Below are positions 54,801 through 64,000 of a DNA stretch of 64,000 bases, one piece after another (position 1 is the first letter of the stretch; every line of letters begins with the position of its first letter). This DNA is from Ostrinia nubilalis. Taxonomy: Eukaryota; Arthropoda; Insecta; Lepidoptera; Crambidae. The position numbers were made by a program, and so were the translations under genes. Below the pieces are notes generated by a model. The model worked only from the letters and a program-made list of their open reading frames with translations. It made no database searches and was not told the origin of the DNA. The DNA lies in contig NC_087095.1 of NCBI RefSeq assembly GCF_963855985.1, positions 8,690,001-8,754,000 on the forward strand, read 5' to 3'.

Positions 54801-57800
54801 CAATAGATTAGAAAATAATAATCCATTCTCTGGCGTTGATTTTTATGGTATCGTGTTGTTGTGATGTGTATAGAAATGACCATACTCGTAACTAAAATAT
54901 ATAGTTAACGCAACATTTCTGAACCTATCATTATCAAATGTATTCCTGAGGTCTTTAAAGTTCAATACCAAATACATAGCTATAATTATTAATTTATTTT
55001 AAAATAATGACGTTTGTTTTTGTCATAATAAGCAAGTCAGACTTGTCAGCCGTCTTTGTTAGCCATTTATCTCGCGGAGTAAGCATAGTGGTACGCGAGT
55101 AATTCGCATAGTGAGTTCTAAACCTCTCGAGATCCATACACTACTCAGTAGTCAGTGAAATAGAGAAACCACAAAGGAGCGTGTGTAAACGGGGTAATAT
55201 ATTTTTTATATATTTCATACATTACTAAACTTACTTTTGTCTTATTTCTTGTTACTAAACTTATGTTTTATGTTAGACTTTTTCAGTACAGCACCTACTG
55301 AAATATTTTATTAATTTGTCACTAAACTTTACACACATGCATAGTCTTCTTCTTCTATCGCGTGAAATATCACAAGTGAGGAGGTAAATAACCAGTTCAC
55401 CTGTAATTGAGGATTGCGGGTGAAGCTCGTTTCCACCTTTGGGCCTGATCATCACTTTCCATCTAGTGAAATGCAGGCCAAGGGTTTCCTTTAGTGTTCA
55501 CAAGAGATTTTTACAATGTTTGTTGTGTGAATGTCATTTTACAAGCCCTCTATCTAATTTAGAACGAGAGTCTCACTCTGGTATCTCCGAACCTGAGACA
55601 TCATGGATTCGTCTAGGATGATTTCAGTTACCAAAGGACATTCCATAACTGTTCCAAGGACTATTGTCACTTATTGTTTTTGCCTCCATAAAACTACTCA
55701 ATAAATCCATGGAGCTGATGGACGGAGTACGCAACGCCCATTAATGCCGGCCTGTTCCTTTTTACCGTCCTAATAGTTGTTTTTCCCGTCCGGGCTAAGT
55801 GCAATTTATATTAATGCCGTCATATTTTCGCGCTGGTTACCCGCATTTTCATATTAACCGTGGACCGCACTTCCGTGATAATGTGAGGGTCCCACCTTCG
55901 TCATTTGTTTGCTAGCTGATTAAATTTACACGGCTAACTCGCTTGCACCCGAATTAATTTCATAATGACTTGTACAACAAATATTTTTAAAATTGTTGTT
56001 CACGGAATGATTTGAATTTGCAACGTTTTTACGCAATTATTTTCAGTTAGTTAAATGGGGTCTCGTTTTACAAGAAATTTGTCTTCATTTTACGTTTTAT
56101 GACTGCTTAATGTAAAGGGATGGCGCTTAGAAAATATTATTTATTTATTTGAAAAATGGTAAATATAAATCGTGTATAGAGGAAAATAAGTACCTACTTA
56201 AATACAATATCATACTTACTGAACGTTCAAGAATTGGACTGATTTTTATTTACGAAGCAATTTATCATACACTGTGTCTATTTATCGACAACAAAAAAGT
56301 GACAATATTTACGCACTCTGTACATAAAGCTAACAAGTAACTAACTGTTACTACATTTTGGACAAGTTTTACCGACATGATCCAATTTAATGACTACAGT
56401 ATACACAACAAAGGATATAATTCCTCATTTTACAAACAGCGTTCATATTGCGTCGGCGTTTAGACAAGCAAAACGTAAGCAAATTCCAAAAAAGCCGTTG
56501 ATTGTTCGAAGCTCCGTATTATTCGGCTTTCTCTGTATTCCACGCATTAATATTTCATTTTTACATCCAAATCCCGCTTCATATTCCATTATCCTGCTTA
56601 TTCGGTATTACACTGACAACATGTCAAAGGTAAATTAGCGACGTATTACTCAATTTATATTTATGGGCATTTAACTCGATTTAACTCGGCCATTTCTTGC
56701 CATCTATAAATTAAATTTTGACAATTCATAAATACTTAAGTACTTTTAAAATACCAAACTTTGTTCGCTATAAAAATTCAGATTGCCGCTTTTTAGAAAA
56801 GGCGAATGATTTTTAGCAGAACTTTTTTATGAATATTTACTGAACATGGAGCGCCCAAAATACGAAAGTCAATGTCAAAACCAAAGTTGATAAAGCGTTG
56901 CAATTTAATATACAATTGAAACATCAAGTCTACTGAACTTAAAAGTTATTATCCAAACATTATTCGTATCGTTTACCAAATTGAATAAACATTTCGCAAT
57001 CCCTATTACGAGCAGGAAATTCCTTGGGACCAATTATCGCGTTATTCGAGACGCCCTCTACATTCGAAGAAAGTTATTAATTTCAGAGCAGTCAAGTTGC
57101 ATTGGAGGTATTCATAGCGAGTTTATTGAAAAGCTTTGAAAAGGCGCGCGGAATGCCTGAATACGTGCGCCTATAGTTAACGGAATAGGCATCGAATAGG
57201 CATTTCTCGACTGCCTCTTAAATGCCAAAGATATTGTGAGTGTGTGATCGGAGATATTACGTGGTAGAGTACTACTTATGTCGACTTATCTTGGTTAGGG
57301 TGGATTATTTATTATTGGGGCCTCTGAAAATAAGTCAAGTACCTATCTAGGTTTTAGCTCGTAGTTGACTATTGCGAAGAATGTAATACAATAATAATGT
57401 ATACTTACGACACTAACATAGTTTCATATTTTCGTTTTCGCTATATAAATGTCTATAAAGTTTTCAAATACTTCAACAACAAAGCTTCGCGTGAAATGGC
57501 TAAAGCGCAGTCAGCGAACATTCTTCTCATAACACACTAGTCCCTATGATTTCATTTTCAGCTGTAAATTCTATAAAAAATATTAAAATGAGAAATATTC
57601 CCAGAAATTCACACATTATTTAACAATGAGACTTATACAAATAAAGTTGTCCGTAAAAGAGTTTCGTCTATAAAGATTAGAAAATCGGAAACCTTTCGAA
57701 ACCTTTTGTGAGTATTAAAGGTCGACTTCAAAGGAACAAGTTCCTATTTGCAAGGGATTTTTGTATAAGCCCTTACTAAGGAAGACATTTTAATTTTTAA

Positions 57801-59609
57801 TAAAATATCGTACAACTTCCAAACATTTCGTGAGTTATTCGAGATATTTCTTTTGTAAGAAACTTCAAGGTGGTCTCGGTGTTTGTTTGGTCCAGATAGA
57901 GAAAAGTAAAGAAAAACAGAACAGTGAGTAAACACCGAGACATTTACATTATAAAAGGTGGTGAACAACTAAAGCGTATCGTTGGATTATTCTCAATCTT
58001 ATGGTAATGGGTTTTAGATCCTGATCCGCTCTGGATTTGTTGATGCTTAATGAGTTTACATAGGCGCCATCTAAACAAAGCATTTTTTATGAAAATCCAT
58101 AACAAAAAATATTTTCTATGTTATGTAAGTATCAATATCGATAACAATCAAGCCTGCAAAGTCCCAAAATCCTAAAAAGTGAATCCACGTGCAATTGAAT
58201 CTGAAAGATTTGGGTAATTCCTACAATTACCTAATGCAGCGCTCATAACATTATGCGCCTGGTTTTATTAAGGCGTTATGTAGAGAGCGTCAGCTCTTAT
58301 TATACCCACATTTATTACGCCCCTCTTACGCATTCATTTCCCCCAGACGTTAACGTCCGTACCCTTAACTCGGTACGGCCTAATTTGTGTGAAATAAAAT
58401 TCATTAACTTAATACAGCGAAAGGATTTTAAGGGACGTTCCTAGATGACACGTTGTTAAGATGATACGTGGGACACTTACTGCCGAAATACGACATATGA
58501 GCCTTGGGTCCAAATAAATTGCCGTAATAACAGTCGCAATCTATTTGGGGTTACGGTCTGGCACCTACACTAACGTTATGAAAGGGGAAAGCAGAAATGG
58601 CACACATTTTGATTTCTATTCGACCTGTTCAGAGTTCTATAAAATATTTCAATTTGCGGCAAACACCAATAAAGCATTTCATTGAAAATGTAACCATTTC
58701 GCGCAGAATAAAGCAATTCCACGAAGAGGGATAGAATCCTAAATAACATGCAACGCATGTTCGCAACACAATCAGAATAAATCTGCACTAACGCTAAATA
58801 ATTCTGTTCCATTATTACGTTCGCATTATCGCGGTTAATTGCTCGGTAAATTCCAAATAAGTTCATTTGTATGTGCAACAGGGACGGGCGGGTCGTTTTT
58901 AAAAGATTTCGTCGTTATTTTCGTGGTTGCGGAACATTATCCGCAAGGCGGCGTCACGTAGCGGCGCCATTAGAGGCAAACTGTAGCATTGCCAACGTGT
59001 TTATTTACTGCCCACTCCGCTCTGAACACGTGGGATGTTCAGGCTCTGTCTGCACTTCGCTTAGCAAAACTTACATACGACTACACGCTTTGACGTTAAT
59101 ACTTTTACAACGCTGCACTGAAAATTTGGTCGTATTTATTTTAGTGGTTCAGTGTATTTTTAAGTGTTTTCAGTTGTAAAAACCACATCATTATTGTTGG
59201 AAATTGTTTTAGTTACGTTCATTTGTTTAGTCACTACACTCATTCTAATTTAACTTTTATAAAATGAAACAAAAAAGGGGTTACGTAATTATCAAATAGA
59301 CAGCTAAAGGAAATACTCGTACCATAGCATAATATTATGTCAATGGGAACCTAACATAGTCTCGAATCCAGTAATTATGTAAGTACAACTCAATGTTACG
59401 AATCACCTTACAAGGAATTATTATTATCCGGGCATGTTTCTTATCCGATGTAGACCCATACATTTTATCAAGTACGTAACATAATCATTTACAGTTTATA
59501 GTGTAGTTTAGAAATAATAATTAACGTTGTATTCTATCGAAGAACACATTTCTTTTAAATTAGCACTTATCGTCAAGGACTAATAAGTGCGTATTAAAAA
59601 GAAAGCACT
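54801..59609. other. Unique DNA with GC-richer, possibly conserved blocks; no supported gene
   Basis: The block 55690-55960 is unique and moderately GC-rich, with several TTAATG sites (CCCATTAATGCCGGCCTG, ATATTAATGCCGTCAT, ATATTAACCGTGGACC) and looks like a candidate non-coding regulatory element. 58280-58400 and 58870-59060 are also CpG-richer (GCGGCGTCACGTAGCGGC). Open frames at 56390-56638, 58253-58444, 58576-58878 and 58871-59179 lack motifs or good splice sites. Confidence 0.4.
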
Positions 59610-59744
59610 AAAGGTTCGGCCAAACCAACGCGATCACACGCGATCAGCCGGCGTGCAGCGATGGTGATCAGACTTAAATGCATTGATCGCCATCGCTGCA
59701 CGCCGGCTAATCGCGTGTGATCGCGTCTGTTTGGCCGAACCTTA
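59610..59744. mobile_element. hAT-like hairpin MITE, GGTTCGGCCAAAC family, copy 2
   Basis: Inverted ends AAGGTTCGGCCAAACCAACG and the complement of AAGGTTCGGCCAAACAGACG. The arms continue ~60 bp (CGATCACACGCGATCAGCCG, GCGTGCAGCGATGG) to a 12-bp loop, GACTTAAATGCA. It is flanked by AAAGCACT at 59602-59609 and AAAGCACC at 59745-59752, an 8-bp duplication with one mismatch, as in hAT elements. Non-coding. Confidence 0.82.
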
Positions 59745-60027
59745 AAAGCACCACTGTACAAGACATAAAGTGCAAAACATATCAGTTCGTGTTTATGTCT
59801 TCCTTCGGCAAGCTCAATACTCAGCCGAGAATGTTAATGTAAATAAAGACATTACTTAAGGGCATTACGTAATTCTAACAGTATCCATATAATCCATATT
59901 GTGACCCGAAGCCTAAAGCGGCGAAATTGCTTTAAGTAATTCGACTTCTGCTCACTTGCACCTCTGCGCGATAAAAAGGGACGGAGCGTGTTTACCTGTC
60001 AGTTTTTTATCTACGGAGTTCACTATA

Positions 60028-61108
60028 ATGAAGACTTGTGCGGCTTGCAATGACACCGTATTACATAATGATTGCTTGGAATGCACGCGATGCAGTGAGG
60101 CTTATCACTATCTGTGCCTAAACTACACTGTGGAGGAGATACAATCTTTGGATAATGAGGTCAGGAAGTATTGGCTTTGTCCTAAGTGCAAAAATAAACA
60201 ACCTAAAGGTGACAACTCCAATATGTTAGTGCGCCCGTCTACACCTACTGGAATGGCCGAGGTAACATTCAACGTGACACGCCGCAAGGTGCCGCAAGGC
60301 TCACAATAGGCCGGAGTCAACACAATCGTCTACAGATTACGTCACACGTGCAGATATTAGGTTAATTATGCGAGAGGAGATGCGCTCGGTGATGAATGAA
60401 TTCGCGGATGACCTAAAAGGCACGATGAACGTCAGGCTTCGTGAGGTGAGCGATCAACTTGCCGAGGTTAGGACTTCTATGGGATTTTTAAGCGATCAGT
60501 TTGATTCTTTAAAGAGCGATATTGACAGTCATGGCACGAAAATAAAACAATTAGAAACTGTCAACAATGAGTTACGGTCTGAGTTAATTACGTTATCCAA
60601 CCGAGTTCGTCAAATGGATCAAATGTCTAGATCTTCCAATCTCGAGCTTCAATGTGTGCCTGAACATAGATCTGAAAACGTAATTTCTGTCATTAAACAA
60701 CTTGGGCATGTAATTAACCATCCTATCAATGACTGCGACATACTATATTGTTCCCGTATCGCAAAGTCCAACCCGAACTCATCGAGACCGCGATCAATTT
60801 TGGTCAAGTTCGCCACTCCCCGCACCGGGGACTCGGTGCTCGCCGCCTCAATTCAATACAACAAGACTCATCAAAAAGAAAAATTGAATACTAGCGTACT
60901 GGGTCTGGACGATAAGAGGTCGCCGGTGTACGTAGTTGAGAACTTGACCGTCGAAAATAAAAGCCTTCACGCGGCGGCTAGACTTCGTGCAAAACAACTG
61001 TCCTTCAAATATGTATGGGTGCGCGGCGGTCGAGTGTACGTGCGTAAATCGGACACTTCAGAGGCTGTTTTCATTCGCGACTTGGATACATTAAATAATC
61101 TTAAATAA
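60028..61108 (+). pseudogene. ORF1 of a CR1-group LINE, frameshifted
   Basis: ORF1p of a non-LTR retrotransposon binds the element RNA. The first ATG at 60028 opens a PHD-type zinc finger (CAACNDTVLHNDCLECTRC, then H, LC and WLCPKC). The frame then stops at 60307-60309. A different frame is open from about 60302 and runs to the stop at 61106-61108. It encodes a coiled coil (60368-60600, MREEMRSVMNEFADDLKG...), an RNA-binding-like middle (LELQCVPEHRSENVISVI) and a C-terminus like baculovirus FP25K (VYVVENLTVENKSLHAAARL, FKYVWVRGGRVYVRK). The two frames are offset by a 10-bp tandem duplication at 60281-60300 (GCCGCAAGGT then GCCGCAAGGC). A PHD-finger ORF1 fits the CR1 group. Confidence 0.85.
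60281..60300 (+). repeat. 10-bp tandem duplication that breaks ORF1
   Basis: GCCGCAAGGT (60281-60290) followed by GCCGCAAGGC (60291-60300). Ten bases is one more than a multiple of three, exactly the shift between the upstream and downstream ORF1 frames. Confidence 0.8.
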
Positions 61109-64000
61109 GTAGCTTTTATTTTTTGTCTAGTGTTGGTATTCTTGTATTTAAATTCGGTAATCAAATAAAGTTATATTTTCAAAATGTTAGAGGACTACGT
61201 ACCAAAACTAATGATTTTTATTTTAATATGTTAACGTGCGAATATGACATAATTGTACTGTGTGAGACGTGGCTGGCCGGTGACATACTGGATTCTGAAT
61301 TGTTTTGTGACAGGTACCGGGTTTATAGGCGCGATCGCGAATCTAGCGGATTTCACTGCAACAAATCGGGTGGAGGAGTTTTGATAGCAGTGTCAAAGTG
61401 GTTAACATCAAGTCGTCAACCGCAATTCGAGAGCACTTGTGAGGATTTGTGGGTTAGTGTGGATATTTGTGTAGACAATCAGGTAGAAAAGCTAATGATA
61501 TGCAGCGTATACTTACCACCACCTATTCAAAAACACATTATTGAACACTTTTTCGACAACGTGAATAGAATATCTGTAAACTTTAAAAAAACGTTAATAT
61601 TAGGCGATTTTAATTTGGGTGGTATACACTGGCATGGTCAGCCTGGGTCACCTCTTACCGCATCAATTAGCCATAAAAGTGTGTATGAAAATGTGCTCTC
61701 TGACTTTATTGCTTATCACGATTTAAATCAATATAACTGGATCAAGAACAGTAAGGATAGGATATTGGATTTAATTTTGTCTAATATGTCGGTGTCCGGT
61801 ATGCGCGTTAGTGAAACCCCTCTAACTAACATCGATACGTATCACCCACCATTGGAATGCGAGTTACAATGTAGCACTTCACACTGTGTTCTCACTAAAC
61901 AAGAACCTAGGTTTAAATTTTATAAAGCAGACTACTCTAAAATAATTGCCGCATTAATGGAAATACAGTGGCATGATTTGTTCTCGCAGTATTCTAGTAT
62001 TGACACAATGGTATCTGCATTTTATAATGTTATCAATGACATTATTAGGAAACATGTTCCATTGTCTAAGTCCAACTCAGATAAATATCCAAGGTGGTAC
62101 AGTAAGTGTTTAATTAATGCTCTCCGGGAAAAGAATAAATATCGTAAGCTTTTTTCCAAATATAAGAACCCGCTAGATGACTTAACATATCGTTTACTTA
62201 AGAAGAGATGTATACAACTCACACGTATGAATTATAAAAAATACATTGCATCGATCGAGTCCTCTTTAACTGCAAACCCTAAACTGTTCTGGTCTTTTTT
62301 AAAACAAAAACGTAATGGCCTCAGTTCGTATCCCTCGAGCATGCACTATTGTAACCAAATTGCAACTCAAAGATCAGATATATGTGAATTTTTTGCTTCA
62401 TGTTTTTCCGATGTATATGAAAATAACGATAAGCTCGATACTTTGCGACCAACTATCCCTGACAATCCTGATTCACATTGCTTAAATAGTATATCTTTTT
62501 CGAAAGATGCCGTTGAAAGGGTTTTAAAAAGACTTGACGCACATAAGGGAGCAGGGTCAGATGGTATACCCCCTGTATTTGTTACTCATTGTAGTGAATA
62601 TTTAGCTGAACCTCTAAGCATAATTTTTAACTTTTATGTTTCAACAGGCCAGTTCCCATCTGCATGGAAGGAGGCGCTAGTTATTCCTATACACAAATCG
62701 GGTGACAAGTCAGCAGTAAAAAACTATCGTCCTGTTTCTATTTTGCCTGTATTTGGAAAGGTTTTTGAGGTTTTGATTCATCCCATTTTATATTGGCACG
62801 TAAAAAACGCTCTCATACCTGAGCAACATGGATTCATGAAAGCCAAATCAACCTCAACAAATTTAGTCTGTTTCATGTCTGAGTTGGTTGAATCAGTGGA
62901 TCGTGGCACTCCTGTTGACGTTATATACACGGATTTCAGCAAGGCGTTCGACAAGGTGGACCATCAAATCCTTGTTAACAAGCTTTATCGCTTTGGTATC
63001 ACAGGAAACTTGCTGAACTGGTGTGCATCTTACCTCGTCGGCAGGTTGTCGAGAGTTGTGATCGACGGATTCGCATCTGATAGGTTTTTGGCATCATCAG
63101 GAGTGCCCCAGGGTTCCCACTTAGGTCCCTTATTTTTTAACATTTTCATCAATGACGTTCACTCATGCTTTCATAACTCACAAATACATTTATATGCTGA
63201 CGATCTCAAAATTACAGTTCGCTTGGAGAACGTTAATGACTGGCGCCTCCTCCAGGATGACCTGAATCGCTTCGCGCGGTGGTGTAATATTAATAAAATA
63301 AAATTAAATGCTGATAAATGCAACTTTGTACATTTTTCGCGTAATAAGAATCAATATTTTAATTCTTATAATATAGACAACCAAGTGATACGAGAAGTTG
63401 ATGTCATTCGAGACCTTGGAGTCTACATTGATAATAAACTGCGTTTTCACGTGCATATCGATAAAATAGTCACAAGAGGATTTAGGTTGCTGGGTTTCAT
63501 ACTTAGAAACTGTCGGGATTTCAGAAAGGCATCTAGCAAATTTGCTGTTTTCAACTCACTGGTTCGGTCGGGATTAGAGTATGGTAGTGTCGTTTGGACT
63601 CCTTTTTATGAAATACATAAACGCAGAGTTGAATCAATACAAAAGAGATTTCTTTAGCATTTGTCATATCAACATAAATTAGCTAAACAGCTCCCTAGCT
63701 ACAATACACGCCTAAATTATTTTAAACTGAATAGCTTGGAAGACCGCAGGAAAATATTGGATTGTCTATTCCTATATAAAATAATAAATGGTTACATAGA
63801 TTGTCCTGATCTCGTTAAACAGATTAAAATCAATGTTCCCTTCAAACTAGCTCGGTTGTCCAGGTATCTGCCGTTTAAAGCAAATGGTTTTAGGACAAAT
63901 CTGGGTCATTTCTCCTCTATCAACAGGATTCAGTCACAATTTAGCAACCTGTCACGTTCATCCGGGGCCAGCGTTGATATGTCATCTTCGCTACGTAAAT
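61105..64000 (+). pseudogene. ORF2 of a CR1-group LINE (endonuclease + reverse transcriptase), nonsense codon, cut by window edge
   Basis: ORF2p nicks target DNA and reverse-transcribes the element RNA. Apurinic-type endonuclease: LYFQNVRGL (from ~61171), VLCETWL (~61255), LGDFN (61600-61614) and a late DTYHPPL (61834) in place of the usual SDH motif. Reverse transcriptase: SILPVFGKVFE, TDFSKAFDKVDH (from 62929), SSGVPQGSHLGPLFFN, YADD (63193-63204), then DLGVYIDNKLRFHVHID. The frame is stopped by TAG at 63655-63657, after KRFL. The same frame stays open with family-like sequence (SLEDRRKILDCLFLYKIING) to the edge, so the TAG is a premature nonsense codon. No ATG precedes the endonuclease motifs: the frame opens at ATA 61105, overlapping the ORF1 stop. 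The 3' end and tail lie outside the window. Confidence 0.9.

Noticed and set aside
59956..60027. Upstream extension of ORF1 from a TTG
   Set aside because: The first ATG at 60028 directly precedes the PHD finger. The upstream codons look like 5' UTR.
1..64000. CRISPR array, prophage, bacterial operon or organellar insertion
   Set aside because: No direct-repeat/spacer arrays, no bacterial-type gene clusters and no mitochondrial gene sequence were seen. The repeats and splice signals are insect nuclear in type.

Overview
The window looks like gene-poor, AT-rich nuclear DNA of a moth or butterfly (Lepidoptera). This rests on recognised repeats: RTE-type non-LTR ends with (GATGAT)n tails encoding a C-terminus of the 'GRPPTRWTDDLVKVAG' kind, short elements bounded by 'AACCGACTTCAAA', the 'CCGCCCGCGG...TAATATTAGTA' 3'-end family, and a PHD-finger CR1-like LINE. 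No bacterial, organellar or viral gene is visible. Most short open frames are chance or repeat-derived.

Host-gene signal is sparse but consistent on the + strand. A CpG- and GAGA-rich promoter-like block at 9.31-9.60 kb is followed by a TATAAAA box and a probable non-coding first exon that ends in a consensus donor at 9850/9851. A zero-length acceptor/donor of the recursive-splicing type lies at 32167/32168. A 46-nt candidate micro-exon with strong flanking sites lies at 43007-43052. The simplest reading is that 9.85 kb to beyond 64 kb is intron of one long-intron gene, with the following exons outside the window. The gene cannot be named.

Layout. 1-9.3 kb: unique AT-rich DNA, an RTE 3' end (2.2 kb), a 1.43-kb palindromic element filled with a C-rich minisatellite (4.74-6.16 kb) and two short MITEs. 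9.3-9.86 kb: promoter and exon 1. 10-17 kb: mostly unique DNA, a diverged tandem duplication, two RTE ends and a 181-bp near-perfect hairpin MITE. 17.3-19 kb: RTE end, then a MITE carrying a nested 977-bp element with TA duplications. 21.5-23.9 kb: an inverted pair of repeats and an RTE copy with an inverted 5' part inside an 11-bp target-site duplication. 29.1-30.4 kb: two inverted arrays of a 15-bp-phased CATAA motif around a minisatellite and a GC-rich hairpin. 37.2-42.2 kb: a repeat cluster with two further 'AACCGACTTC' MITEs, one interrupted by a 661-bp GC-rich-ended element, and a 563-bp inverted repeat of about 99% identity that carries a second 15-bp-phased array. 43-59.6 kb: largely unique DNA with scattered MITEs and LINE ends. 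60.0-64.0 kb: a nearly complete CR1-group LINE with ORF1 (PHD finger, coiled coil, FP25K-like C-terminus) and ORF2 (endonuclease plus reverse transcriptase). It is disabled by a 10-bp duplication, a nonsense codon and possibly loss of the ORF2 start, and it runs off the right edge.

The best candidates for something undescribed are the two non-autonomous element types built from inverted arrays of a 15-to-16-bp-phased degenerate motif (29.1-30.4 kb and 39.6-42.2 kb). They share no sequence but have the same architecture.
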